Below the pieces are notes generated by a model. It did no database searches, was not told the DNA's origin, and worked only from the letters and a program-made list of their open reading frames with translations. DNA of 64,000 bases from Kryptolebias marmoratus (lineage: Eukaryota > Chordata > Actinopteri > Cyprinodontiformes > Rivulidae): assembly GCF_001649575.2 (NCBI RefSeq), contig NC_051431.1, forward strand, positions 24,569,382-24,633,381, written 5' to 3'. Below are positions 17,811 through 30,539 of the stretch, piece after piece (within the stretch, counting starts at the first letter, position 1; every line of letters begins with the position of its first letter). Made by a program: the position numbers and the translations under genes.

Positions 17811-20800
17811 AGTTTCCTGGTGCTGCGGGACTCCGTGACGTCTCAGCCCAGCCTGCTGTGTGTGTCAGCCGGCGAGCAGAATGAAGAAGTTCTACATTAT
17901 GATCTCAAATACACAGGCACAGGTATGCTTCCCGTTTCTGTGGCTGATCCAGCTGGCTGAGTTTGATCTTTTCAGTAGTCATTTTGTGATTCGTTACTTC
18001 TGCTAAACATTTAAGATATAAATAACCCATAATGAGTCAGGTACACACATCTTCTACTGTTGGGTTTGTGCACCTTTAGCGCCATCCTGTACAGCTGAAA
18101 GCAGACCACAGGTAATATAAGTCTCCAGGCTCTTCTCATGCAGAAATGTCTTTTTTACAGAGCTAATGAGCGTATTTTTAAAAATCCTTAACATATTCAG
18201 ATATAAATAACAGTCACTTTATATCATAAAACAAAGGGATGAAAAGGGAATAGGCTGAAATTAAAGTCTGTGCCACCCTCGTTCAAAACGTTACACAGCC
18301 CGTCTGCAAGGTAGCAAAGAGAAGATACTTAACTAATCTCTGCACACAGTTATCAGTTTATATTCTTACCCACAATTAAATTTTATTGTTTTTAAACTAA
18401 ATACTGATTATCATATGATCATTCCTGAATCTGACTCCCAGAACTCAAACACACCTATATCTGGTTCTCATTGCACATCCAATTCAAATAACTTCTGTAA
18501 ATGATCTCCTCTTAATCAAAACATTTTCGAGTGGAGCTACAAAGACTATCCTTTGTTTTTTTAAGTATACTACAATGAAAAATAAATAAACATCTGAAGC
18601 AAAGAGAGAAGATTATTTGTAGATTCCCTGTAAAGCACATGGCATTACAACGTATACAGACATTTCTCATTCAGTAATTCTCTAACTCTCCTCAAAATAC
18701 CAACAGATTTAGTATTTTTTATATTAGCTATATGTGGTTTACAGCAGAGTTTATGATCTCTAATCATCCCTCAGTTCTTTGTTCATATTTGTTATATTTG
18801 TTCACTCCAGGTACTCCGGTTTCCTCCCACAGACCAAAAACATACATGTTAGGTTCATTGGCAACTCTAAAGTTGTCTGTAGGTGTGAGTGAGAGTGTGA
18901 ATGGTTGTTTGTCTCTGTGTGTCCCTGTGAGGGACTTGCAACCTGTCCAGGGTGCCCAGGATGGATGGATGGATGGATAGATGGATGGATGGATGGATAA
19001 CTAATCTAATGATGTCAAACCATTTTTTGAACAGAATTTTTTTATTTATTTCATTTTTCTGATATTTACCCCTGAGCAAGAAGTGTTCATTATTTGCAAA
19101 CATTATAGGTTTTGACTCAGTAGTTACAGTAAAAACACAATTTAAATTGATTATAAATAACTAAGATTGCAATACTGAACTTTGATGACCACCACTGATT
19201 ATTGTTCTTAGTTATGACATTTTACTATAAATTTTTACAACGCATTTAAATAACTTCTTCAGCAATCATTTATATTACCTTTATTCCATGTTGTTCACGT
19301 TTTTGAATAAGTGGTAAGTCTTTAACTGTGTTAAAAACTTTATATAAATCAATAAACAAACCCCTCACAGTAGAGTGTTTCTTATGTACAGTCATTTTCT
19401 GTAGATTCCATCAGTACTAAAGATGCTATTTTTTTTCTGGTTTATTCCTTTTTATTTTTGTAATGATTAAAACTTCACCTTAACTTTCAGTCTGCTGGAT
19501 GTTTTAAAACTGCACCCTAAAAGTTCAGCTGACCTTCATGACCTGCAGCAACCTGCTAATTATAAACAGCACAGTGGGCAGAAGAAGAAAAAAATAAAAA
19601 TAAAACAGCTGACTGTCTCATTAAAAGTAGCAAGGGAGTAAAATGTCTGAGACAGTGACAGGAACCTATGTTGAGAAGTCCCCTTCTGGGCTTCCTAGCT
19701 AAAGCTTTAAGTGTTTCCAGAAATGTTTTTTTTTTTTTTGAAAGAAATAGTCTAATGAGCCTGTCCTGCCCACTGTTTCTCTGTGACAGTCTTCCAGCTG
19801 TCTGAGTCTCGTCTCTCCTTCTCTGATTTGCCTCAGCTGGTGCTTTTCTACTCTCTAACCAGGTAAGAACCTGCTTTACCACTGAAGACTTTTTACAGGT
19901 GAACTTCCTCTCTGACATTTTATCATCAGACATGCAGAAAGTGAACATCCAAACATCAGTTTAACATTTCGGTGGTCATTTTAAAGACTTATCAGCGTGT
20001 GTTTGTGATCAAGTCTGCACAAACACCTTAAAGTAATCTGTATGTCTATGTCCAGTTTGTTTTTATTCATGTCTGTCATCTCTTCTTCTGCATCAGGGAT
20101 GTGTTATCTGTCTGTCTGACCATTCCTTGCTGGATCTACAGTGTAACTGAGATGAACAAAAATCGTCTCTCTCAGCTTGAACCCAGTGAGTCCTCGGGTC
20201 ATTTTCCTACATCAGAAAAACAAGATTAGAGACTTTTATTTTACTTGTCTTGTGTTTTTTTTATCCTTCCTCTACAGAAACTTGGCTTTCCACGCCGCCT
20301 GAGCTACAGACCGAAGAAATGACCAACAAGGAACTGAGTAATGTGATGTGTTCAATACAGGTATGTTGCTTTTTCTGTGTGGGAAAATAATAAAAGGGTA
20401 CTGTCCTCAACAGGCAAGCAACTTCCTTATTTTGTTCACAGAGGAAGTTAAAGGGTCAGATTATCCTCTCAAAACTTGATGGGGCACAAAACAATACATT
20501 CATCAGGTGGCCTGAAGCAGATTCATGTTGAAATCAGATTTTCTGTCTAAATGTTATATATATCTTGTCCTTTATCTTATCTATATACCTAAACATGGGA
20601 AATGACAAAAAAGTTCCTTTGTAGATAAGCTTTTTAGTACTTTAGAGATAGTCATTTTCTGTTTAGGCTTTTTCACATTGAATGACAACACTTTTCTCTT
20701 TACAACCTGCATGACCTATTAGAGCGTGGCAGGATCTCTGCAAAGTTGAAAACCTTCAGTGTGAAGGCAATCATAACTCTTTTAGAACTCGCCAAATAGG

Positions 20801-23800
20801 TTTCCTATAGGGCTTAATTAGCTACGCCAGTGAATCGTGTGACATATGGTTACCTGAAATCTTGGATGGCAAAACCTACTTTGTTGTTAGTTCATTGGCT
20901 TGAGCAGTTCCTGTTGAGAGCAAGTCATTTTTCACTGAAATATAGTTCTTAAAAACAGCCGCTCCTCTTTCACCACATTCGGTAGTCCTCTGTGTGTTAA
21001 AATAAGTACAGTCTACATTTAAAAGTTCAAAACGAGAACTTGACTCACCGACACTCTGCCAGGTTTCCATCACAAACACAAATGATGATGTAACATCAAG
21101 AAAGCCTATCCTGGTTGGAGTTGGGTCTCTCACTGACAGCAGTGCCCGACTCAGCCGTCCTAGTTCTGGAGGTTTATTAATCTGCCAACAAGTACCAACC
21201 AGGTGTAGACAGGATTCAAAAAACACCACTGAAGAAAGAGACAAGGATGTTCACCCAGGATGGAGTGAGGAGAAATGGCCGGTCATTCTCCCATCTGTTG
21301 TTGCCTTTGGGGCTCACATATGGGGCGCATCCTTTGATTGCCTGGGTAACATGCCTCTCTGACCCCTGTCCTACAATGGATCGTCTTTTTGATCTGGGAC
21401 CCCCATTGCCTGAATCAGACTCTAGCCTGGGCTCGGCTAGTCACCGAACGCACCTTCACACGTCCCTGACTGCCTCCATCCCACTCTGCTGCTCTGAGGG
21501 TGACAGGGATTTGATGACCAGCGCACTTTAAGGTTTGGTTTGAGGGATAGTGTGCCAGTGACTCACTCAGCTGTAGACAACACACTGCAAATTACTGTCC
21601 ATCATTGCAGAAAAACAGTCTTGGTGAAGTCACTGAATGGCGCTGTCAGTGCAGCGTGGGTGTTGTCGTCAAAGCCTAAGCATGTGGCCAGAGTGGACGG
21701 TCCCACTTCAAATTCTTGATGACCAAGTCACACCAGTGCCAGTGGGCCCCACGTCATGAATACATTGCCATTGCTTTCATCACAATAATAAATCCCCACA
21801 ATTTTGCTATGGATGTTTTGTACATTCTCAAGCCATCATGGACCTGTGGGGCTTTATCATGCATAAAGAGGAGTTCAGTGCATTTTTAATGTACCATTCA
21901 AGACCTCACCAAGACCCTGCAAAGACTATCCTCGTTCTGGCTAATTTGTTATGTTGCAACACGGTCACCAACCAGTCTGAAAGGAGCTTAAGACATGTCT
22001 AAACCGTTGTGACTCACCCTTTACTCCAGGTGTATACATATTCTGATGCAGATAAAAAGCTTTTTCAAACTTTTCTGTCCTTTCCTTATATGGTCAAAGG
22101 GCGATTCTTGCTCAGGTCATTGTACCTGACCAATCAACAAAGACAGGCTTTTCGTTTCACAGGAAGTGAACTTCCCTTCTTCTACTTTCGAAAGAAATAA
22201 TGCTAAAAGCGAATCACTTCCCACTCGCAGGCTTATCAACGTTTAATTGTGACTTCTTTTCTGATGGGGTGCTGTGCCAAACCAAATAACTTCTTTCACA
22301 GTGTACCCCCCTGCACAAGTGGCAATAAGACCAATAAATACTTCAAAAATAAGACATATATTGATTTTAAAATTAACTCTTTTAAAAGTTAACCTATACA
22401 TTATGGTTTTCTCAGTGTGCCACCATTGTCATTGTTATTTCTGTTTGTGTTTGTAAAAGCTGACTTCCACCAACGGGGCTCTGTGCATCATAAATCCACT
22501 CTACCTTCGTGAACATGGAGATGACTGGCTGACTCACAGGACGACAGCAGCACAATCATCAACGTCCAGACGAGATCGCCGCCTCAGCACCACCCGGGCA
22601 TGGACAGGGTCGGGGCTACAAAACAAACGAGCAGTCTCATTGGAGCAGGAGCCCTCTGCTGTCAGTGAAGATGTCTCAGGTCAGAATGTAAAACATTTAC
22701 ACATTAAGTGAGATTTTTTTTTTTTTTAGACATCAGGCATTTATTTTGGATCTTAATTTAAAATAACTTTCTGTGTTTGTTTGCTATGTTTTCCTTGCAC
22801 AGGTCTGGTAAGAGCCAGGTCGGCCGATTCCGCCTCCAACCCAACAACACCAACAGGAGTGGTCCTCAGGAGGTCCAGCAAGGATTTTCCCAACAGCCCC
22901 TTTCAAAGATTGACCACAGGGAGCCTTTCCACTCCCTCTACCCCAGTAAGCATCATACCTGAGGTGCATCGTCACAGCAGCCCCCTCCCTCAGTCTCCTC
23001 ACAGGGTGTCCTGGATTGAAGATGGCTTTTGGCTGCCTCCACCCAGGCCCTCATCCTTACTCCATCCCCCTTCACTGGAGCTTGATTCGTTGTCGATCAG
23101 CAGCATAGAGGAGGAGCAGGAGTCCCAGTTCCCAAGCCCCTCATCCTACCACCCATCACCACACCGTTTGGCCAATAAAGTCATAAACCGTCTCTCAGCT
23201 GTGGGCCAGGCGCTGGGGGGGCTGGTGTCCCAGAAGAAAAGACTGACCAATCGAGTCCTGGAACTGAGCGAGAGGAAGGGCGGAGCCTTCGCTGAAGCTG
23301 TGAAGGGATTTGTGGAGATGACTCTGAAGGGAGGTCCTGACCCCAGCGGGGTTACAGGGCCGGAGTTCTTACAAGAAGTGAGGTCATCGCTTACATCACT
23401 AAGGGAGATATTGCTGGACTATGCAGAGATCCAGGCCATACTGGACAGCATCACTGACCTTAATGACTTGGAGATCGGTTAGTGAGCTGACAACACAGTA
23501 ACGCCAAGTGTTTGTTGATTTTACAATCTTATAAGTTTCTGGTGTTAATTTCTGCTTGCCTTTGTTTTGACCCCCTTGTAGACTCCCTGGTGGAGCTCTC
23601 CGTCCACAAAGTGGCTCTGAAGCCCGTTTCTGCTCATCTCTACAACTACATTCACACGTCACGCACCAATGACGGCAGCTTCGAGCGACTCCAGAGCAAC
23701 TTCCTCGTGCTGGAGAAGAAGGAGGTACAGGACCTGGGGGGGTCGGCAGGAGTTGGAGTTCCTGACTCTGTCATACTGGAGCGAATAAAGCAAAGGTGGA

Positions 23801-26541
23801 GTAGTATGCACGAGGCCTACTCCCCGAACAAGAAGATTCAGATTCTCCTCAAAGTCTGCAAGAGTATTTACCACAGCATGAGTGCTAACACTAGCTCAGG
23901 TAGGCTGGGAGTGATTTGTGGTCAGTAGGATTGAAGCCGCAGCTGTTTTGTCTCTGGCTGCGACTGAGTTCGCTGTCGCTCTCGTCTCCTGCAGGTACGG
24001 TGTTTGGAGCAGATGATTTCCTGCCCTGCTTGACTTGGGTGCTGCTGAGAAGCAACTTAGTGGCCTTACAGGTGGACACAGACTATATGATGGAGCTGCT
24101 GGACCCCACACAGCTGCAGGGAGAGGGTGAGGTCTACGTACTTTTAACGTGTGACTGTGTGGAGACTTAAAAGTGGGCAGAATCTTAGAAATATTTTAGT
24201 CTAGAGAATCAAGGAGAAGTTCCTACGAGGGAGTCAAACTAATATCTACTCACAAACGAATTTTTATCATCTAAAAAAACTCTTAAAACTCCACAACAGT
24301 TTAAGAAAAAATATATTATATATTTAAATATTTTATGCTGTATTTAGAGTAAAACTCTCCCATATTTATATACATTCGAAACTACCATGGCAAAAAACAT
24401 AATAATAAGAGCTGTTTGCAACATGCAGTTAGATTGAAATATTTACAGTCCTCTGACAGCTGGTGGCCATTGTGTTCCAAGAGATGAAGAGCAATCTGCT
24501 GCACCGCTGCCTTTATCGAACGTGTGCAGGGATGTCAGAGATGGTATATTTCACCCTCTCTCGCAGTCATAAGTAGCAGACATTCTTGCATCTGCAAATA
24601 AATTGTCCAAAAAATGTGTAAACTCCTCTTGTTGTGTTTTACATTCAGAAAGCAATCATTCAGGTGGATAGAGCTTCACGTCTAGAGGTTAACAAACAAA
24701 AGCTGTCAATAAAACCTGACCTCATTGTGCCCCGGTCTGCGTTCACTCTGAAGTCAATGAGAGTCCTGACTCTCCCCCTGGGTGGAAAGCGTCTCGAGGA
24801 CACCTCTTGGTCCAGGATAAAAAAATTCCCTATTTTTAAAAATACATTTATTGAAAATAATAGACGCAATGATGGTCAAGATAGCTCAAAATGTCACATT
24901 TTGATTTAGAAACACCATCCTTAACGTGATACTTCTCTGTGGGATGTTGTTCGTTCACTTATACGCAGTAAGACCTGAAGCTCACTTAAGAAAAACATAT
25001 TTTCCTTTCTCTCTGTAACTTTGTTGCCTGTTGTGTTTGACAGACAGTCGTATTTAGACAACTGTGATCTGACACAAAAATTCTGTTCAGTTTAGTTTAT
25101 TTACAAAGCAGCAATTCACAACAAAAGTCATTTCAGGGCACAGTACAAAAACATTCACATACATTAGAAAATACCAGTTAATAAAAGGTATTTATTTAAG
25201 GAAGCCTGCAAATTGCATTGAATCTTCATTTGGTTGCAATGTCCTATCCGGAGTAAGCAGAAAACAGTTTGCACAAAAAATTGCAGTTCACTCACACCTG
25301 CTGAATGTGATGAGTGTGTGTTTGTGCCAGCATGTAAATAGGGCTGTTTGCTTTCTAAATGCAGCGTTGACAAGCCGCAGCCAGCAGTTGCAAATGATGT
25401 GCAAAAGTAGGTGCAAAAAACAGGTACTGTGCCTTTTTTGTTGATCCTAGGCTGAATGCACAAGCTCCATGATGTTGCTAAATGTCCGTAGCACCTACGT
25501 ATCCTGCTACCGGTCAGCTGAGTCCACCAGAAGCTGCTCCTTCTCTCCAACCAGCAGTTCCTCCTCTGTGTAATCTGACTCAAAAATCTATACCTAGAAC
25601 TGTAGAGCGCTGCTGATCAGATGCAAGATGTAATTAGCAGCATCTCTGCGTGTGATCATGCGCAGCAACACGAATGTTGTTCAGTTTCAGAAAACAGCGA
25701 GAGAGTAAACAACCGATTCCTGCAAAAGTGACAGGATGTAAAAATGTCTAATACAGCATTCGCTCAAAATGCTAAAAAAAACATTTGAATTGTTTCAAAA
25801 GGTGGAAATTACCTCCTGAATGAACCCTGTTTGATGTAGCTTATATCTTATACCTCCCATGAAGATTTCTCCTTAATTCTCCAAACTTAGATGGTTCTGA
25901 GTGTTGTCTCCTGTAGGTAAAATACTGAATGCTATTAGTTAAAGAAAATAATTTATCCCTTCAAATACCCTTATACTACCAAAGATTAGCCTATGCGTGC
26001 TACAGTAACATCAATCTTCTACTGAATCTTGCTGACTGATTATCATCTCTTCTCCACAGGGGGCTACTACCTTACAACTCTATACGCCTCTCTCTACTAC
26101 ATCAGCAGCTTCCGGCCACGGCTGGCTGCCCGCCAGCTCAGCATGGAGGCCCAAAAGTCCATTAACCAATGGCATCGCAGGCGCACCCTGTACTGCAACC
26201 AATCACGTCGCAGCAAGCACCGGCGGACGATTCGCAGGCAGTCGTGTCACGATCAGAGCAAGCAGGATTCTGACGCAGAAACTGGGTGCAAGAATGGAAG
26301 CGTAGAAGAACATAATCCTGACAGCACCGATGTTTCGGAGCAGCAGACAGGAAGAAGCTCCGAGACTGCGCAGGCTCAGAGTGAAAACGCACAGAGCGAG
26401 CCTGAAGACGAGGACGAATCGCACACCGCTGCGCCAACATCAGACTGGCAACCTGCAGCGCAGCAAGAGGTGGCAGCCGACAATCAGGAGGACGGACAGA
26501 CTGTGTGTGTAGCAGAAGAGGAGCAGCAAAGTGCATTCTGA
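17811..26541 (+). CDS. rinl: Ras and Rab interactor-like protein: SH2 and VPS9 exons
   Basis: Nine GT-AG exons keep one frame: 17811-17922, 19790-19862, 20097-20185, 20278-20360, 22460-22679, 22803-23477, 23582-23899, 23995-24126 and 26060-26541 (stop TGA). With the two upstream candidate exons the product is about 857 aa. The first exons give the SH2 domain (SFLVLRDS..., LLCVSAGE, FSDLPQLVLFYSLTRDVL). A Ser/Pro-rich linker follows (22460-23100), then the RIN homology region and VPS9 domain (from about residue 490). The VPS9 catalytic pattern is present: ADDFLPCLTW with the conserved Asp and Pro, and GGYYLTTL with the conserved Tyr and Thr near residue 700. The family activates Rab5-class GTPases on early endosomes. 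There is no C-terminal Ras-association domain, which fits RINL rather than RIN1-3. The C-terminal 140 residues are basic, then acidic and low-complexity. The family SH2 arginine position reads Leu (FLVL). Confidence 0.9.
17923..19789 (+). other. rinl intron within the SH2 domain
   Basis: A 1.9-kb AT-rich intron. It carries a truncated GGAT-tailed SINE-like repeat at 18805-19000; the rest shows nothing recognisable. Confidence 0.65.
18805..19000 (+). repeat. SINE-like repeat with (GGAT)n tail, 5' truncated
   Basis: Matches the 28380-28745 element from 'tactccggtttcctcccaca' to 'gacttgcaacctgtccaggg', then jumps directly to a GGAT microsatellite (18960-18998). The 5' head and the segment just before the tail are missing. 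Confidence 0.7.
20361..22459 (+). other. rinl intron with LINE endonuclease relic
   Basis: A 2.1-kb intron between the end of the SH2 region (...NVMCSIQ) and the linker exon. It contains the minus-strand LINE fragment at about 20876-21244. The part 21247-21960 is GC-richer than its surroundings and may belong to the same insertion, but I could not read a domain in it. Confidence 0.6.
20876..21244 (-). mobile_element. Probable LINE ORF2 endonuclease-domain relic
   Basis: A 122-codon minus-strand frame contains LGRLSRALLSVRDP...FVFVMETWQ...SRFELLNVDC...TTECGERGAAVFKN. The order and spacing resemble the apurinic endonuclease start of L2/CR1-type ORF2 ('..LTETWL...LN..C....PR..GRGGG.A..F..'). 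The catalytic context is degraded, so it is a dead fragment. Recognition is by eye. Confidence 0.45.
24127..26059 (+). other. rinl intron inside the VPS9 domain
   Basis: A 1.9-kb intron separating ...QLQGEG from GYYLTTL. It contains a retroelement 3' end in reverse orientation at 25083-25240. The remainder is AT-rich and unrecognised. Confidence 0.65.
25083..25240 (-). repeat. L2-like retroelement 3' end, reversed
   Basis: 'gttcagtttagtttatttac...agcagcaattcacaacaaaagtcatttcagggcac' and 'aggaagcctgcaaattgcat' match a familiar teleost retroelement terminus read on the minus strand. Fragmentary. Confidence 0.5.
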
Positions 26542-26829
26542 CTGGGGGTGGGGGGAACCACACCTAAAAAAAAACGGCAACAAAACTCTTGGCTTTCTGT
26601 CAAACACACATTTACAGAGTTCCTCAGTTTTTCCACTGAGTCAAACAAACTCATCCTAAACCTGCTGATATTTCTCTTCTTAAGAGGAAACAAAAACTTA
26701 CATTTGTATTATTAACACTCTGGTGATGACATATTTAGCAGTGTTCCTTCACAGCAACAAGGTTCCTGATTTTAATCCTAATTTAAATGTTGTTTTCATC
26801 CTGTTGAGATATTTTGAAGTGGAGCTCTA

Positions 26830-27846
26830 TGGAAACGTTATGGAGAATTAATGTTTTACATGGCGCTTTGAATAACCTTATTTTGGAGAAACAGAGTTCA
26901 ATTCTCTCTGGATTGACAAGCTAACAGCTAGTCCGGGTGGAGACCGAGGACCGAAGTGGATTGCTGCTATTTTAAAGAATCCAACCTCAAGATTTTTTAT
27001 TTTGGTTGATGTGAATGCTTTCTTATAAACCTTTAAACTAATGTCAGTTTCACATTATGGATAGAGGTTGTCTGACACGTTTTTTGTAATCAGTGCTGAT
27101 TTTTAGAAATCAGGGCAGCCGTTACACAACAAAGGGGTTTTCTTTTTTTTACCCAAAATGCATTCTCCATTTGATCCCTTTAATTGCTTAACATAATGAA
27201 CATATATTTAACAGACTTTAGAAGATCTTGTATAGTTGAAAATAATACATAGAAGAGCATTCTTGCTTTAAAACTAAATTGTGAGCTACAGTAAGCTGGT
27301 TGTAGCAGCTGCTGCCGCGTCTTTATTTCCCTACTTGATAACTGATTAGGTATTCACAGGCAGGGCAGACTCACAGTTTTTTCAAAAGTGGCCAAAATCG
27401 GCTGATTAAATTGGTCGACTGATCTGTCTTTAGTTACGGATTTATTCTAGCAGAAATATTATGATGGCCCTACAGAAACAGCCACAGGCTGCACTGGAAG
27501 TGCTACAGCTAGCTTCTGCTGCTAGTGCTAAAAAAAAAAAAAAACATAGAATCTTTTGTAAATAACGAAGTAGCGTGAAATTGACAGCGATGTAAAGGAT
27601 TATAAAATATCATTCAGCAGAAACGGTTGTGAATTTTTTTGACTTTGAAGTTGTTTTAAGATGGCAGCCATCCACTTTCATGTTTGCTCCACTTGGACTA
27701 GCCCTTAGCTCATCGATCCAGTCAGAATCATATTCTGATTCTCTAAACTAAAGTTGTTGAAAGAGCTATCTACAACACGTAGGATAATGATTGTTCACAA
27801 CCTTTCCACTGATCCCCACTTCCAAAAATCTGAACTATCCCTTTAA
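26830..27846. mobile_element. Foldback/MITE-type element, diverged (family F2)
   Basis: The right part (27690-27846) shares 'aaagagctatctacaacacgtaggat' with the right arm of the element at 48122-48790, and ends 'gaactatccctttaa', matching that element's left terminus 'ttaaagggaca'. The left part (26871-26950) has 'ttttggagaaacagagtt', the inverted counterpart. The left end is not resolved. Confidence 0.5.
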
Positions 27847-28379
27847 TGGTTTGTGTAAGGGCTCCAGGGGTCCGCTGGCTTCCTCTGACAGTCCAACATA
27901 CACCTTAGGTTACCTCATCTACATCATCGGGAGGTGTTTATGGTAGTTTGCTTATTTTATGAGATTGAGTTACCATTTGTTTAAAGTGTGCCCTACAGCT
28001 ATAATTCTGTCCCCCACCCCACCCACCCGTCCCACACACACTCACCCCTACTCCCGTCACCCAGAATAATATGAGGTGGTGTTTAAAAAAAGTCTCTAAA
28101 TTATTGTTAGTCAAGCTGAATGTTTAGGCTCCTCTTACAGTCTCAGATGATTGTTAAAGTAAAGAATCTAAATATTTCTTTGATTTTTCTTCACAAATCA
28201 CAAAACAGGTTTCATATTTTAAACAGCGTCTGACTAAAGTTATGATATAAATATTAAATATGTACAAAAGTTATGTAATTTATGCCTTTAAGCACCATAT
28301 TAATTGTGCATCCTCAGCTTTCCCTCTCAGCTGGTGCAGATTTGTGGTTGTATTATTTCTTTCCAATGGTTCATCTAAA

Positions 28380-28745
28380 CAGTGGCGCAGTGGTTCAGCA
28401 AGAAGGTTGCAGGATCACTTCACAACTTGAGGCCTTTCTGGGTGGAGTTTACATGTTCCCCCTGTGCACATAATGTCTTTTCTGGGTACTCTGGTTTCCT
28501 CCCACAGACCAAAAACATGTATGTTAGGTTCATTGGTAACTCCTAAAATTGTCCCTAGGTGTGAGTGAGAGTGTGAATGGTTGTTTGTGTTGTTTGTCTC
28601 TGTGTGTTTCTGTTATGGACTTGCGACCTGTCCAGGGTGTCCCCCGCCTCTCGCACAGTGACTGCTGGAGATAGACTGCAGCTCCCGCGACCTGAAATGG
28701 AGAAGTGGGTAAAGAAAATGGACTGACGGATGGATGGATGGTTCA
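28380..28745 (+). repeat. SINE-like repeat with GGAT tail, near full length
   Basis: Begins with a tRNA-like head ('ggcgcagtggttcagcaaga', then a B-box-like 'ggttgcaggatcac'), continues through 'tttcctcccacagaccaaaa' and 'gacttgcgacctgtccaggg', and ends in (GGAT)n at 28728-28741. This is a repeat type widespread in teleosts. Confidence 0.7.
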
Positions 28746-29186
28746 TCAAAATCCCAGTCCAGAAAAACTCTAACCCAAAATATACCAAAACCAAAAGGCT
28801 TTTTGCCACCATGTCTGTAGAACCAGACCATTGGTTTTAGTTTTGTGGCTGATCGGTGTCACGTTGTCATCATGTCCCCATAACTCAGCAAACATAAGCA
28901 AGCTAACATATTATATGAAAGTTAAAAAGCTTCTTTTTATTTAAGATATTCCACTGACCTAGAGTCCGTATTTTATTCAGTGCCGACTGAGATGAATCTC
29001 TTTTAGGTGCTGCTTAACCCTATGCATGTTTTATTTCACAAATGTATTCACTTAAAGTAATATTTGGTTGAAAGAATAAAGTTATACAATTTGCTGCTGT
29101 TTTTGGTGTCGACACTTTTGTTTTCTAAGCAAAAATGTTCTGATGGTTTGTTTTTTCTTCTGATTATTCTTTCTACTACTGCTACT

Positions 29187-29292
29187 ATTATTATTATTGT
29201 GATTATTATTATTAATAATAATAGATTTTTATAATATAATTATTTTATTATTATTATAATCATAATTAATAATAATAATAATATTCAGAGGC
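29187..29292. repeat. ATT/TTA-rich imperfect palindrome
   Basis: Runs of ATT/TTA on the left flip to AAT/TAA units and back across about 105 bp, so each strand can fold on itself. Probably a decayed trinucleotide microsatellite. Confidence 0.75.
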
Positions 29293-29548
29293 AGAGACTA
29301 AAGGTCTAATACCAAACATGATCTATCATTTTTTAGAGCATAATAATGCTCCATGTCTACTGTCCTGTTGGCTTTTTCTTGATATTTCTCTTTTCAGGTA
29401 ATCTGTCTAAGATCTAGTAGATTTTTTTCAGCTCTGCTCTTTGCTCTGATAAGTCTTACTAATGTGAGAGTAAAACACAGTAGAACCAGTTTTACAAAAA
29501 AGATAACCCACCTTGTCTTCTCTCACTTTCACTGCGTTTACTCAATTG

Positions 29549-29567
29549 ACCACTAGGGGGCAGCACT
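29549..29567 (+). promoter_or_regulatory. CTCF-like binding motif
   Basis: ACCACTAGGGGGCAGCACT closely matches the vertebrate CTCF core consensus (CCAnnAGGGGGCAG-type). It sits just beyond the presumed rinl 3' end, between convergent genes. Occupancy cannot be judged from sequence. Confidence 0.6.
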
Positions 29568-30539
29568 ATACCAGCGCTGAGATTAAAAGCTTCCTTAATT
29601 GATTTCTGCAGCTTTCATAAACAGCTAAAAATGAAATGACCGAATGTGTTAGGAATGTAGGATTTCTTGAAGTGGTGTTTGGATGTGAAGCAAAATCCAG
29701 AAGATGAAGTTTTTGACAACATCAGTTAAAAGTTAAGACACTAACAGTGAATTCACAACGCGCACACATATTACAGCTGAAATAAAGGGCCCAAAAGACT
29801 AACCATTACCTGCACACTGAAATTTGTAAAATATCCACCTGAAGCTGAGCTCTAACTCCACAAACACATCAGGCCGACAGCAGTGCATGTGTGAAAACAT
29901 CTCTGAAAAGGTCAAGAACTGACAGCATCATGAGAAGAAAACCAGTGATGTCAGTTTTAGGAGAAATGTCCTGCAGAACCAGATTTAAGCCCGACACGTG
30001 GCTAAATAAAGCGTAGATAGTTTTCACCGAGGACAGGTAAGCTGTATGTTAAAGCAGAAAAAGAAAAAAAAACACTCAAGCTGAACGCAACTGATAAAGG
30101 AGCTTAACAGTAAACAATGATTTCAAGAAGCACAGAATCCAAGTTAAGTCGCATATAAAGATGAAACGCTCAAAGAAATGTAGTCAAGAGCTTTAAGAAG
30201 CTAAAGGTTAACGTTTGCCAAGCTGAAGCTGAAGAGGCTGCAAGAGCTGCAGTTTGTAAAGGGAAGTCTTCAGAGTAAAGTCAACCCGTCTGAATAAATG
30301 TGAACATCTGTAGACATTAAAGCATCAAAAGAACTTGTAAAAGACAACTGAATTATTTATAGTAATGAGCAACATTTTGTTCTTATACAGAAATTTCTGT
30401 TGTTAATTTGTTTATAACAGCCTGTGAATTTGAGTGGTACAGCACCGTTAATGAATGCACACACACACAGAGCGTGCACACATGTAAACAGTTATCCAGG
30501 GGGCCTCTTATGTAAATGTACACAGTGCTGTGTACACAC

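Larger units (their letters stand above)
26542..29080 (+). other. rinl 3' UTR and downstream DNA
   Basis: No coding sequence follows the rinl stop. The segment contains a foldback-type repeat (about 26830-27846) and a GGAT-tailed SINE-like element (28380-28745). An AATAAA at 29075-29080 is a possible poly(A) signal; the true 3' end is not determinable from sequence alone. Confidence 0.45.

Noticed and set aside
21247..21531. 94-codon plus-strand frame
   Set aside because: Intronic, next to a LINE relic, no recognisable domain; probably transposon debris.
22777..23002. Short frames overlapping the large rinl exon in other frames
   Set aside because: The rinl exon 22803-23477 is in frame with its neighbours; the others are shadows.
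25164..25583. 139-codon minus-strand frame
   Set aside because: Overlaps a reversed retroelement end within a rinl intron; composition is not protein-like.
28380..28420. tRNA-like B-box
   Set aside because: Part of a SINE-like repeat head; no cloverleaf could be drawn, so not a tRNA gene.
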